Positions 25,615-34,200 are shown, numbered from the stretch's first letter. The stretch: 64,000 nt of DNA from Tenacibaculum gallaicum (GCF_003387615.1 NZ_QUNS01000004.1:124001-188000); one strand, 5' to 3'. The notes: generated from the sequence alone by a model not told the origin. Made by a program: numbers and translations.

Positions 25615-26100
25615 TTATACCAAAAATCGTGCATGCCAACTCTGATTTGCTGGTACTTCCCATTTTGTTTCAAAATCTTCTTTAGTGTTCACCATATTGT
25701 TAAAAACGACTGTTTCTGCAGTTATTTTTTGTTCTTTAGCAAAGTTTTGGAACTCTGGAAGTTTAACAATATTAATGTTATCTCCATCTTTAAAAGAAAC
25801 ATTCATTTTATTCATTAAATCTAGCTCTAGCTCTTTTTCTAATTCCTGTACAAAACGCACAGAAGCATCAATTGAACAACCTGAGACATCGTTGAAGTTC
25901 TCATCTACTGCTAATACTAAAAACTGATTATATTTAATAGTAAATGATCCTTTTAAATCATCTCCATGACGTGTCCAATTGTCAATAAAAAGTAGTGCTT
26001 TTGCACTGATAAATTCTATTTCTTCTTGTGTAAACTCTCTATCTGACTGATACACCCAAATTCTTGCATTTTGGGGTAGTTTTTTATATTCTGTGAACAT
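25615..26100 (-). CDS. Conserved Bacteroidota protein, often mislabelled ABC transporter ATPase
   Basis: A 161-residue soluble protein from the ATG at 26100. Conserved features include NARIWVYQSDREFTQEE, NWTRHGDDLKGSF and FLVLAVDENFNDVSGCSIDASVRF. Related entries are often called ABC transporter ATPase, but no Walker A, signature or Walker B is present, so that name is not supported. The upstream Met at 26142 gives an untypical N-terminus. No function can be assigned; the compact alpha/beta pattern suggests a small cytoplasmic housekeeping protein. Confidence 0.7.
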   Translation of the reverse strand: MFTEYKKLPQNARIWVYQSDREFTQEEIEFISAKALLFIDNWTRHGDDLKGSFTIKYNQFLVLAVDENFNDVSGCSIDASVRFVQELEKELELDLMNKMNVSFKDGDNINIVKLPEFQNFAKEQKITAETVVFNNMVNTKEDFETKWEVPANQSWHARFLV

Positions 26101-26174
26101 TTTTATTGTATTTGTTTTCGTACTATCTAAATTAAAAAACAACTGAGATAATTACTAAAAATAAATGTTAAAGA

Positions 26175-27002
26175 TTACCTTAAATTAAACTTCTGTTGTA
26201 AGGCTTGTAACTTTTCTTCATCGGTCATCGTATTTTTGGGTGCCGACATTCGTTCTTTTATTTTTTTTAATACCTTTTTTGTGTACAACGGAAAATCGGC
26301 ATTTTGAATCCAAGCATTATACCCTGGGTTTTCTTTAAATACCTCTTCAACTGTTCTTCCTTTATACTTTCCAAAAGAAAAGATTTCTTGATCTTTATCA
26401 TTAAATAAGATAAACCCTGCAAAATCTGCTCTTTTTCCATGAGTTGAAAATTCACTCAATGCTTCTACTGAGTTTTCTAAATCTTCATATTTTTCAACCT
26501 GTGCTAATAAGATTTCATAGGTTGCATTCGTATCCGCTTCAGCACCATGCGCTCCTACTAACTCTTTTCCACAGTAAAATTGATATCCTGCACTTAATGT
26601 TCGTTGCTCTTTTTTATGAAAAATAGTTTGTACGTCTACCGCTTTACGATCATTCATGTTAAAATCAATTCCTGCTCGTAATAACTCTTCTGCTAATAAA
26701 GGAATATCAAATCGGTTTGAATTAAACCCAGCTAAATCGGCATCTCCAATTAGTTCATTTATTTGTTGTGCTAACTCTTTAAAGGTTGGCTCAGTAACTA
26801 CCTTTTCATTAGTAATTCCATGAATTTCTGAAGATTCTTTTGGTATTTCTATTTCTGGATTTACCAACCATGTTTTACTTTCTTTATTTCCATTAGGAAA
26901 CACTTTTAAGATAGATATCTCAACTACTCTATCTTTAGCTATGTTTATTCCTGTGGTTTCTAAATCAAAAAATACGATTGGTTTTGTTAAGTTTAGTTTC
27001 AT
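26175..27002 (-). CDS. DEDDh 3'-5' exonuclease with C-terminal DUF3820
   Basis: A 275-residue protein. Exo I is FFDLETTGI (about 11-19), Exo II is NSNRFDIPLL and Exo III is GAHGAEADTNATYEI, with His and Asp of the DEDDh class, as in the DNA polymerase III epsilon subunit. From about residue 195, FGKYKGRTVEEVFKENPGY and WIQN match the DUF3820 fold. The order exonuclease plus DUF3820 is common in Flavobacteriia. It is expected to trim DNA or RNA 3' ends; the exact substrate is unknown. It sits 74 bases upstream of the gene at 25615. Confidence 0.88.
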   Translation of the reverse strand: MKLNLTKPIVFFDLETTGINIAKDRVVEISILKVFPNGNKESKTWLVNPEIEIPKESSEIHGITNEKVVTEPTFKELAQQINELIGDADLAGFNSNRFDIPLLAEELLRAGIDFNMNDRKAVDVQTIFHKKEQRTLSAGYQFYCGKELVGAHGAEADTNATYEILLAQVEKYEDLENSVEALSEFSTHGKRADFAGFILFNDKDQEIFSFGKYKGRTVEEVFKENPGYNAWIQNADFPLYTKKVLKKIKERMSAPKNTMTDEEKLQALQQKFNLR

Positions 27003-27089
27003 GTATATTGTTTCATATAGTTTGAAAGTTTCTAATATTTAATAAGCTGGTGTCTCTTCAAAACTTTCCAACTTTACACTTTCTAACTC

Positions 27090-27944
27090 TTATTCGTTAT
27101 TTAATTCTTTTTTAAATTCATCTATTTGTTCTAACACTTTCTGTGGTAATGTAGGCTCTTTAAAATTATATTTTTCTAATTCTTCTTCTAAAATTTTCGC
27201 TACAATATAACGTGCTGTTGGTTTATCATCAGCAGGAATGGCATACCAAGGAGCATAATCTGTTGACGTTTTCTGTAACATATCTTCGTAACATTTTTGG
27301 TATTTATTCCACAGCTTTCGTTCTTCAAGATCTCCAGCAGAAAACTTCCAGTTTTTTTCTGGGATGTTTAATCTTCGTAATAACCTATTTTTTTGCTCTT
27401 CTTTGGATACATTTAAAAAGAACTTTAAGATAATAGTTCCGTTTTCCGATATATGTTTCTCAAACTGATTAATACGCTCCATTCTACCTTGATAAAAAGC
27501 ATCGTTTAAATCATCAAGACTATTTACTGTGGGAATATTTTCGGCAAATATATATTCTGGATGTACTCTTGTAACTAAAACATTTTCGTAATGAGTTCTA
27601 TTAAAAACACCTATTTTTCCTTTGGCTGGTAACGCTACATAATGGCGCCATAAAAAATCATGTTTTAGCTCTAAATCTGTTGGTACTTTAAAACTATGTA
27701 CCACTACTCCACGTGCGTTTACATCTTTAAAAACTTCGCGAATTAAACTATCTTTACCTGCTGTATCCATTCCTTGTAAACATAGTAAAACACTATACTT
27801 ACCTTCTGCATACATTGTGTCTTGTAAATCGCTAATCTTTTTTCTTGCTTTTTTTAGTTTTTTCTTAGCATTATCAACAACTTCTTGGGTAGAAAACTCT
27901 TTTAACTCCCTTTTTTCAGAAAATTTATAAGTATTTGTGTTCAT
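27090..27944 (-). CDS. Polyphosphate kinase 2 family protein (PPK2)
   Basis: A 284-residue phosphotransferase. Walker A is LQGMDTAGKD (about 56-65), the lid region is RTHYENVLVTRVHPE, and KFFLNVSKEEQKNRLLRR and KFSAGDLEERKLW are typical of PPK2. The family uses polyphosphate to phosphorylate nucleoside mono- or diphosphates, or the reverse; the subclass cannot be set by eye. A perfect -7 box precedes it at 27970-27977. Confidence 0.92.
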   Translation of the reverse strand: MNTNTYKFSEKRELKEFSTQEVVDNAKKKLKKARKKISDLQDTMYAEGKYSVLLCLQGMDTAGKDSLIREVFKDVNARGVVVHSFKVPTDLELKHDFLWRHYVALPAKGKIGVFNRTHYENVLVTRVHPEYIFAENIPTVNSLDDLNDAFYQGRMERINQFEKHISENGTIILKFFLNVSKEEQKNRLLRRLNIPEKNWKFSAGDLEERKLWNKYQKCYEDMLQKTSTDYAPWYAIPADDKPTARYIVAKILEEELEKYNFKEPTLPQKVLEQIDEFKKELNNE

Positions 27945-27969
27945 CCGCTTTTTTTATAGCATAAAAGTA

Positions 27970-27977
27970 CAAAAATA
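27970..27977 (-). promoter_or_regulatory. -7 promoter element for PPK2 gene
   Basis: TATTTTTG on the minus strand, a perfect TAnnTTTG match, 25 bases upstream of the ATG at 27944. Confidence 0.6.
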
Positions 27978-28083
27978 TAGACTTCTTCTATTGATTTTTT
28001 CTTGGTTATTATCAATTATTACAATTAAAGCTGAAATATTTTTTTATTTATTTTTTTGAGCTTTACTTCCAAATAAACAACAG

Positions 28084-28599
28084 ATGAATAAAACAATTAT
28101 TATACAAGCTAGTTCTAAAAGTACAGGAAACACTAATAAAGTGATTAACTACCTCAACAACAATGAATCTTTTGATTTTGTTGACTTAAAAACAAAAAAA
28201 ATTGGTGTGTTTGAATATGATTTTAGTAATGCTGATGATGATTTTATTCCTCTAATGGAAGAAATTATTAACAAGTATGATACACTGGTCTTTGCTACTC
28301 CTGTATATTGGTACTCAATGAGTGCTACTTTGAAAACATTTTTTGATAGGCTGTCAGACTTATTACATTACAAAAAAGATTTAGGAAGACAATTACGTGG
28401 TAAGAACATGGCTATGATTAGTAATTCTGGTGCTAACGATCTTAGAAATGGTTTTGAAATGCCCTTTATTGAAAGCGCTAAGTATTTAGGCATGAACTAT
28501 ATTGGCAGTACTCATGCTTGGTTTACTGAGGATGAAAACGATATACACCCAGAAGCAAAACTAAAAATTGACGAGTTTAAAAATTTATTTAATGCCTAA
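28084..28599 (+). CDS. Flavodoxin-fold NAD(P)H-dependent oxidoreductase
   Basis: A 171-residue protein of the flavodoxin / FMN-reductase superfamily. The N-terminus IIIQASSKSTGNTNKV is the phosphate-binding loop for FMN, and FATPVYWYSMSATLKTFFDRL is the conserved middle motif. It probably reduces quinones or similar compounds. It lies 81 bases upstream of the monooxygenase-like and AraC genes; all may respond to reactive electrophiles, though the middle gene has its own -7 box. Confidence 0.88.
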   Translation: MNKTIIIQASSKSTGNTNKVINYLNNNESFDFVDLKTKKIGVFEYDFSNADDDFIPLMEEIINKYDTLVFATPVYWYSMSATLKTFFDRLSDLLHYKKDLGRQLRGKNMAMISNSGANDLRNGFEMPFIESAKYLGMNYIGSTHAWFTEDENDIHPEAKLKIDEFKNLFNA

Positions 28600-28675
28600 A
28601 TGTTTTTAAGTTTGCTTTAACTCTTTACCTTGTAAAAGTGTCGTTTTTTTACAATTTATAAAAAACTCTTAGTAC

Positions 28676-28683
28676 TACTTTTG
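28676..28683 (+). promoter_or_regulatory. -7 promoter element for the monooxygenase-like gene
   Basis: TACTTTTG fits TAnnTTTG. It overlaps the first codon of the longest frame (28681) and so supports the later ATG at 28708. Confidence 0.55.
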
Positions 28684-28707
28684 CAGTATAATTTTTATTT
28701 TTTTTAT

Positions 28708-28986
28708 ATGCAAAAAGTAATAGTAGCTCAGATAGCCATCAAAAAAAGAAAAGAAAGCAAATTTTTAGAATTGGCTGAAGAAATGGTAAAAATAAGTAAC
28801 TCTGAAATAGGGTGCATAACTTATCGATTACACAAAGATTTGTTTAATGATAATAATTATTTATTTTATGAAGAGTATGTTAATAGTAGTGCCGTAGATG
28901 TACATAACAACTCTTCACATTTTCATAAGTTTATAAAAGATATTACACCTTTAATCACTAAGCCCCCTATTATAAACGTATATTAA
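28708..28986 (+). CDS. Antibiotic-biosynthesis-monooxygenase-fold protein (quinol monooxygenase-like)
   Basis: A 92-residue protein from the ATG at 28708. It has the small ABM ferredoxin-like pattern: IVAQIAIKKRKESKFLELAEEM, GCITYRLHKD, LFYEEYVNSSAVDVHNNSSHF and a final KFIKDITPLI helix. Close relatives act on quinols or heme without cofactors. It precedes the AraC regulator by 5 bases and is probably co-transcribed with it. The substrate is unknown. Confidence 0.8.
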   Translation: MQKVIVAQIAIKKRKESKFLELAEEMVKISNSEIGCITYRLHKDLFNDNNYLFYEEYVNSSAVDVHNNSSHFHKFIKDITPLITKPPIINVY

Positions 28987-28991
28987 TGTAA

Positions 28992-29786
28992 ATGAATAAA
29001 AAACACTATAAACCATCAAGATACCTATCTCCTTATATTGATAGGTATTTTGTTTGCTGTCAAACCAAAAGTCTTCCTCTTATTCTACCTGGCACAGGCT
29101 TAGAATTGCTCTTTCATATAGGCAATCCATTATCTATAGCTAACAAAAAGTTAGATTCTGCTCATATTATTTGCCCAAGAGAAAAGTTAATTTTTGATTC
29201 TTCAAATACTATAAATTACATTTCAGTACGTTTTCACAGTGGTGGTTTTAGGCACTTTACTTCAATTCCGCATACACATATTGTTAACCAATATTTATCT
29301 GTAGAAGAAATATGGGGAAAAGAAGGAGAAGAACTTTCAGAAGTCCTTTTTTCATTACCTAGTATAGAAGAAAGAATTAAAGCAATAGATTTCTTTCTAT
29401 GCAACCAATTAAAAAAGCAACAATCAACAGATATAATTGATTGGGATTTAGTTATTAAAACTTTGTATAAAAACTTTAATTCAATACCTCTTCATAAATT
29501 AGCCTCTCATTGTAACTTAAGTTATCGTCAGTTTGAACGGGTTTTTAAACAAAAGTTTGGAGTTTCCCCAAAAAAATTTCAACGAATTACTAGGCTGCAA
29601 AAAACAGCAAAAGAAGTACTATTAACTAAAAATAAACATTATTTATGTACAGCTTTAGATAATGGTTATTATGATCAGAGTCATTTTATACGAGAATTTC
29701 AAAGTTTCACAAGCCTTAAACCTTCTGAGTACTTTGTTTCCAAAAACTTTGAAAATCATTTTTTCTATAAACCTTTAGAAGACTAA
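28992..29786 (+). CDS. AraC-family transcriptional regulator
   Basis: A 264-residue soluble regulator. The N-terminal part (YLSPYIDRYFVCCQ..., ISVRFHSGGF) resembles the DUF6597-type sensing domain, and residues about 160-255 are an AraC double helix-turn-helix (LHKLASHCNLSYRQFERVFKQKFGV, ALDNGYYDQSHFIREFQ, LKPSEYF). It follows the ABM gene by 5 bases and probably controls the neighbouring redox genes. It ends directly against the convergent LytTR gene. Confidence 0.9.
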   Translation: MNKKHYKPSRYLSPYIDRYFVCCQTKSLPLILPGTGLELLFHIGNPLSIANKKLDSAHIICPREKLIFDSSNTINYISVRFHSGGFRHFTSIPHTHIVNQYLSVEEIWGKEGEELSEVLFSLPSIEERIKAIDFFLCNQLKKQQSTDIIDWDLVIKTLYKNFNSIPLHKLASHCNLSYRQFERVFKQKFGVSPKKFQRITRLQKTAKEVLLTKNKHYLCTALDNGYYDQSHFIREFQSFTSLKPSEYFVSKNFENHFFYKPLED

Positions 29787-30542
29787 CTAATCAATCCAAT
29801 TCTTAAACTCTTTTACTCGTTCTCTACTTACAATTATTTCAGTATCATCGTAAGATTGTAATTTAAGTTGTAAGCGTGAGTTGGTGTAAGACACAATATC
29901 TTTTATGGCTTTTATATGCACTATAAAAGTTCTATTTACTCTAAAAAAATGCTCTGGATCTAACTCCTCTTGCCAATATTCTAAAGAGTTATCTATTAAA
30001 TAATTTCTGTTAGAAGATGTGTGAATATAGGTTGCTTTATTTTCTGAATAAAAACATTCGATATCTTCAGTATTAATTATTTTTAAATGTTGTCCTACTT
30101 TTATAGTAAATCGTTTTTTATATTTTCTATCTACAGGGTTAATTAGTAATTTACGAATATCATTAATATTTACTTGTATATTACTCTGTAAAGGCTGATG
30201 TTCTTTAAATTTATCTACTGCTATTTTTAATTCATCTTCGTCTATTGGTTTTAACAAATAATCAATTGAATTTAATTTGAATGCTTTTAATGCATATTCG
30301 TCATAAGCAGTCGTAAAAATAATAGCCGATTTTACTGTTACTTCTTCAAAAATTTCGAATGATAACCCGTCAGAAAGCTGAATATCTAAAAATATTAAAT
30401 CTGGATGTGTATTATTTTGAAACCAATTAATAGATTCTTCTACCGAATGTAACATTCGCTGAACTTCTAAACCTAACTCAGCTAACATTCTACTTAACCT
30501 TCTTGCAGCTGGCTTTTCATCTTCAATAATTATAACATTCAT
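29787..30542 (-). CDS. LytTR-family response regulator
   Basis: A 251-residue regulator. The receiver domain has acidic residues E7/D8, phospho-acceptor D53 (LIFLDIQLSDG), and K98 (LLKPIDEDE). The C-terminal LytTR DNA-binding domain spans about 145-251 (HLKIINTEDIECFYSENKAT, FFRVNRTFIV). It is the last gene of the operon that begins with the histidine kinase at 33128 and is its likely partner. It probably controls its own operon or envelope genes; no target site could be identified. Confidence 0.95.
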   Translation of the reverse strand: MNVIIIEDEKPAARRLSRMLAELGLEVQRMLHSVEESINWFQNNTHPDLIFLDIQLSDGLSFEIFEEVTVKSAIIFTTAYDEYALKAFKLNSIDYLLKPIDEDELKIAVDKFKEHQPLQSNIQVNINDIRKLLINPVDRKYKKRFTIKVGQHLKIINTEDIECFYSENKATYIHTSSNRNYLIDNSLEYWQEELDPEHFFRVNRTFIVHIKAIKDIVSYTNSRLQLKLQSYDDTEIIVSRERVKEFKNWID

Positions 30543-30562
30543 AGTTTGGTTTTAGTAATTAA

Positions 30563-30871
30563 TCATTTATTCATGTATTCTTTAATTTTTCGTTCTTCCC
30601 ATTTCTTTGAAAAAAACTTTTCCTTTGCAAAAACACTAAATCCGTGTAAAAATACGATAACTCCCCACCAAAAAAACAAATTATAATTATGGAGATCTAA
30701 AAAGGCTTCCATTACTGATTCATCTCTATAAACAATATCTTTATATATTCTTCTTCCAATAAAAACTAAATTTATCAGTATATAAACCACTAAATGCTTG
30801 TAGAACTTTTTAATTTCATCCACTCTTTTCTGAGCTCTTATGTATTGTTCTTCTTTATTAAAAGTTTCCAT
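30563..30871 (-). CDS. 2TM domain protein (copy 4 of the stand-alone set)
   Basis: A 102-residue protein with the 2TM layout: charged helix (EEQYIRAQKRVDEIKKFYKH), membrane helix 1 (LVVYILINLVFIG), a loop, membrane helix 2 (LFFWWGVIVFLHGFSVF) and the end block KKWEERKIKEYMNK. This copy is the most diverged in the loop, where IYKDIVYRDESVMEAFLDLHN replaces the short INL segment. It overlaps the preceding 2TM gene by 14 bases. Function unknown; a role with the kinase is inferred from the operon. Confidence 0.85.
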   Translation of the reverse strand: METFNKEEQYIRAQKRVDEIKKFYKHLVVYILINLVFIGRRIYKDIVYRDESVMEAFLDLHNYNLFFWWGVIVFLHGFSVFAKEKFFSKKWEERKIKEYMNK

Positions 30872-31196
30872 TTTCTTTCTTTTTTAATTCATCTAAGTAC
30901 TCTTGTATTTTACGTTGCTCCCACTCCTTATTAAAAAATGTATTGGTTCCAAATACTCCTAACCAGTGGAAAAATATTCCAATCCCCCAAAAAAGCCAAG
31001 TGGCATACACTCCAAAGTTACTCACTGCTTTTCTAAAAGTTAATTTATCTTCATTCATCAAGCCTATAATAACCACTACTGAAATAAAGATGTTTACAAC
31101 AATATAAGATGCTAAATGCCAATAAAACCCTTTTATTTTTTCTACTCTTTTTTTGGCTAGTAAGTATTTATGCTCTTCTGTATAATCTCTTTTCAT
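30858..31196 (-). CDS. 2TM domain protein (copy 3)
   Basis: A 112-residue protein: EEHKYLLAKKRVEKIKGFYWHL helix, membrane helix 1 (ASYIVVNIFISVVVIIGLM), a charged loop, membrane helix 2 (WLFWGIGIFFHWLGVFG) and KEWEQRKIQEYLDELKKK. It follows copy 2 by one base and overlaps copy 4 by 14 bases, so the set is tightly coupled. Function unknown. Confidence 0.87.
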   Translation of the reverse strand: MKRDYTEEHKYLLAKKRVEKIKGFYWHLASYIVVNIFISVVVIIGLMNEDKLTFRKAVSNFGVYATWLFWGIGIFFHWLGVFGTNTFFNKEWEQRKIQEYLDELKKKENGNF

Positions 31197-31197
31197 A

Positions 31198-31485
31198 TTA
31201 GTCTTTTTTATTTAGGTATTCGTTTATCTTCTTCTCCTCCCAACCTTTTCCAAAACCTAATACATCTACACCAAAAACTAACATCCAATGAATAAATGTA
31301 ACTAATACGATACCTATTACAGGGAACCAAAACCAATGATAATAAGGTGAAAACTTTAAGTTTACTACTACAATAATGATTATTGAAACTATATTCACCA
31401 AAACATGAGCATAAAATCCTTTTACTTGTTTCACCTTCTTTTTGGCTTCCAAATATCTTTTTTCTTCTGTAAAATTATTTTCCAT
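31198..31485 (-). CDS. 2TM domain protein (copy 2)
   Basis: A 95-residue protein: EEKRYLEAKKKVKQVKGFYAH, membrane helix 1 (VLVNIVSIIIIVVVNLKF), the signature WFWFPVIGIV at helix 2 with IHWMLVFGVDVLGFGKGWEEKKINEYL. It matches copy 1 closely, suggesting recent duplication. It overlaps copy 1 by 11 bases. Confidence 0.88.
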   Translation of the reverse strand: MENNFTEEKRYLEAKKKVKQVKGFYAHVLVNIVSIIIIVVVNLKFSPYYHWFWFPVIGIVLVTFIHWMLVFGVDVLGFGKGWEEKKINEYLNKKD

Positions 31486-31771
31486 GATGGTTTTTTTCTA
31501 AAAATTCTTTAATCTTTCGTTCTTCCCAATCTTTTCCAAAACCTATTTTTTCAGTACCAAAAACATTGAACCAATGAAAAAATAAACTTACAGACATTCC
31601 TATGATCGGATACCAAAACCAATGAGCATTTGGGACAAATCTTAAATTGATAAAAACTATAACAGGTATAATTAATAAAGTTACTAAAAGATGAATATAT
31701 AATCCTTTTATTTGTCCTACTTTCTTTTTAGCTTTAATATATTTATGTTCTAATGAATAATCTTTTTCCAT
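31475..31771 (-). CDS. 2TM domain protein (copy 1)
   Basis: A 98-residue protein from the ATG at 31771, one base after the kinase stop; an earlier in-frame ATG at 31795 lies inside the kinase gene and adds an untypical MMIKTTNK. It has LEHKYIKAKKKVGQIKGLYIH, membrane helix 1 (LLVTLLIIPVIVFINLRF), WFWYPIIGMS, and the end block GFGKDWEERKIKEFLEKN. The shared spacing with the C-terminus of the kinase shows one family. Confidence 0.87.
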   Translation of the reverse strand: MEKDYSLEHKYIKAKKKVGQIKGLYIHLLVTLLIIPVIVFINLRFVPNAHWFWYPIIGMSVSLFFHWFNVFGTEKIGFGKDWEERKIKEFLEKNHHGK

Positions 31772-31772
31772 T

Positions 31773-33128
31773 TTATTTGTAGTTTTTATCATCATCCATT
31801 AATTCTTTAATTTTACGCTCTTCCCAGTTTTTACCTAAAAACAAATTATAATTGTTTACTTCTAAGTAATGAAAAACAACTCCTATTCCCCAACCAATCA
31901 TCGGAAACCAAAACCATTGAAACCCCGAATATGTTTTAAGGTTTATAAATATTAAAAAAGGAATTACTAAACAGTACGATATTAAATTTTGATAAAATTC
32001 TTTTAATTTTTCTACCCTTTCTACTGCTTTTACGTAATTACTATTTTCTAAACTCTTTGTGTTCATAATATTATTGTTTATTGATTTTAACAGTGGTAAA
32101 CACACCGTAAATGTTTTGTTGTTATTAATTATTTGAACGTTTTTATCGGTTATTAAACCATAGCGATCTGCTATGTTTCTTATTCCTACTTTTGTGCTTT
32201 TTCCTATAGCTTCTTTTGGATTAATGTTATTTTGAACTTTTAAAAATCCTTCTTCTTCAAAAATATTTATTTCTAAAGGTTTGGTTGACGAAACTACGTT
32301 GTGTTTCACTGCATTTTCTAATAATAATTGAAGTGATAATGGTACTATTTTTAAATCTGGATTACTTACTTCTTCCGGAATATTAAATTGTACAGCTTCT
32401 TCAAAACGCATTTGCAATAATTCCATATACGTCTTAGCAAATTGTAACTCCTCTTGAATAGGCACTAACTCTTTATTTCGCTGTTCTAACACATACCTAT
32501 ATACTTTAGATAGTTTTGTTGTAAACCTTTCAGCTTGCTTTGGGTTTTCACTAATTAAAGAGGTTAACACATTTAAACTATTAAACAAAAAATGTGGATC
32601 TATCTGACTTTTTAAAGTTTCAAACTTTGCAGTTTCTGTTTTGGCTACTATTTCATGTTGTGTAGTTTCTTGTTTTACAGAAGCTTTCCAGTTAACCATA
32701 AAGTCTTTCGCGTGAAAAAATACAGCAATGGCCAATGAAAGTATAATTGCAAATAAATGCATCCATAAAAACTGCCCTTTAAAAAAATTACCTATATTAT
32801 TATTAAAAATAACAAAGTATTGTATATAATGAATTAGTAATACAGCTACTACTGTATAACTAATTGTTGCTATAATCCCTGCCCAAACTCTTTGGTTGGT
32901 TTGTAAAACCCAGTTCCATTTTTTACTTAAATAATCATTAATAACTCCATTACCTAACCCTAAAACAAAAGAATACATTGCAGAAAACAAAAACACTAAA
33001 CCTGCCTCTTTTAAAGTAAATGCCTTGTTTATTAAGGTAAAAACTATTCCAAAAATAATAGTGAGTTTTGTACAAATCCAAATATCATTTTTAAAGTTTT
33101 TAAGTTTGTTTTTTGATGGTATTTTCAT
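31773..33128 (-). CDS. Histidine kinase (His_kinase/LytS type) fused to a 2TM domain
   Basis: A 451-residue inner-membrane kinase. Four membrane helices lie in residues 1 to about 140. The His_kinase block has phospho-acceptor H179 in SQIDPHFLFNSLNVL, an N-box LLLENAVKHNV and a GIRNIADRYG G-box, ending at about 348 (TFTVCLPLLK). Residues 355-451 begin with an internal Met and form a full 2TM domain, with WFWFPMIGWG and KNWEERKIKELM. It partners with the LytTR regulator at the far end of the operon. The junction looks like a read-through of two originally separate genes (see findings). Confidence 0.92.
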   Translation of the reverse strand: MKIPSKNKLKNFKNDIWICTKLTIIFGIVFTLINKAFTLKEAGLVFLFSAMYSFVLGLGNGVINDYLSKKWNWVLQTNQRVWAGIIATISYTVVAVLLIHYIQYFVIFNNNIGNFFKGQFLWMHLFAIILSLAIAVFFHAKDFMVNWKASVKQETTQHEIVAKTETAKFETLKSQIDPHFLFNSLNVLTSLISENPKQAERFTTKLSKVYRYVLEQRNKELVPIQEELQFAKTYMELLQMRFEEAVQFNIPEEVSNPDLKIVPLSLQLLLENAVKHNVVSSTKPLEINIFEEEGFLKVQNNINPKEAIGKSTKVGIRNIADRYGLITDKNVQIINNNKTFTVCLPLLKSINNNIMNTKSLENSNYVKAVERVEKLKEFYQNLISYCLVIPFLIFINLKTYSGFQWFWFPMIGWGIGVVFHYLEVNNYNLFLGKNWEERKIKELMDDDKNYK

Positions 33129-33152
33129 GTATTTACTTTTATTTATTCTTGG

Positions 33153-33554
33153 CTATAATTTTATATCGAAAGATACATTTTTATCTTTAACTAAGAATTT
33201 AGCAGCTTTATATTGTGGAGGGTCAAAACGCAATAAATTATTATTTGATGCTCCATAATCTTCTAAAGGCATTCCATTAGGTTCAAAATCCATTCTATTG
33301 TTACTATTTTTATTATGAAAACAAATAATAGCATACTCTCCATCTGGTATTTTTTCAAAAACCACAGTACTTTTTCCCTTTATTATTACCGATTCTTTCA
33401 CTTGTAATGGCTCTTTTGTATATAAAGCAAATTTTATTTTTCCTTTGTCAGAAGTAGTATTTACAACTGTGACTGAAATTGTTTTGTTTTAAGCTGAAAC
33501 TGTTTCAATTGTAAATAAAACTGCTATAATAAAAATGTGTATTAAAAATTTCAT
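33153..33554 (-). pseudogene. DUF2141 secreted protein gene, interrupted by one nonsense codon
   Basis: The frame from ATG at 33554 encodes a signal peptide (MKFLIHIFIIAVLFTIETVSA), then TAA at 33491-33489, then an unbroken DUF2141 domain (NKTISVTVVNTTSDKGKIKF..., EKIPDGEYAIICFHNKNSNN, MPLEDYGASNN, and a PP near the end). The stop falls where Gln of a signal cleavage site (SAQ) is expected, so a single C-to-T change (CAA to TAA) explains it. The total of 133 codons fits the family. Internal initiation (GTG at 33401) would give a protein without signal peptide. It precedes the kinase gene by 24 bases. Confidence 0.8.
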
Positions 33555-33663
33555 TGTATTTATTTTTATGGTTAATTATAATACAAATATTCACTGAAAA
33601 CGCTATTTCTAAAATAATAACAAACTGAATTGTATTATTTTTAGGATGAATTGTAACAATTTG

Positions 33664-33671
33664 TATTTTTG
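33664..33671 (+). promoter_or_regulatory. -7 promoter element for the ECF sigma gene
   Basis: TATTTTTG, a perfect TAnnTTTG match, 34 bases before the GTG start at 33706. Confidence 0.6.
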
Positions 33672-33705
33672 AGCTACTTATAACATATCAACTCTACTAA
33701 ACTTA

Positions 33706-34200
33706 GTGAAAAAAGAATTAGAAAATAAATTTTTAACTGATTTCGAAGCCAATCAAAACATTGTGCATAAGGTATGTAGGATTTACACTACTAACCAAAA
33801 TGCACATAACGATTTGTTTCAAGAAATCACCATTCAGTTATGGAAAAACTATAGTAAATTTAGAGGAGATGCAAAGTTTAGCACTTGGATGTATCGAGTA
33901 GCATTGAATACTGCTATTTCTTTATATAGGAAGTCTACAAGAAGTATAAAAACACAAGATTTTACAGATTATTCTTTTAAAATTAAAGCAGAAGAATATG
34001 ATGATACTGAAGAAGTACAATTAAAAGCTTTGTATGGTGCAATTCGTAAATTAAATGATATTGATAAGGCTCTTATTTTTTTATACTTAGAAGACAAACC
34101 CTATAAAGAAATCTCTGAAACTTTAGGTATAAGTGAAGTAAATGCTCGTGTGAAAATGAACAGAGCTAAAGATAAATTAAAAAAAGTATTAAACCCATAA
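33706..34200 (+). CDS. ECF-type RNA polymerase sigma factor
   Basis: A 164-residue sigma-70 family protein. Region 2 includes AHNDLFQEITIQLWKNYSKFRGDAKFSTWMYRVALNTA and region 4 includes LEDKPYKEISETLGISEVNARVKMNRAKDKLKK. The start is a GTG; no ATG gives region 2 in full. It is followed after 6 bases by a membrane protein, the usual sigma/anti-sigma arrangement, which suggests control by a membrane signal. Confidence 0.93.
   Translation: MKKELENKFLTDFEANQNIVHKVCRIYTTNQNAHNDLFQEITIQLWKNYSKFRGDAKFSTWMYRVALNTAISLYRKSTRSIKTQDFTDYSFKIKAEEYDDTEEVQLKALYGAIRKLNDIDKALIFLYLEDKPYKEISETLGISEVNARVKMNRAKDKLKKVLNP

Noticed and set aside
25615-26100. ABC transporter ATPase label for the 161-residue protein
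   Set aside because: No Walker A, signature or Walker B motif is present; the name is a database habit.
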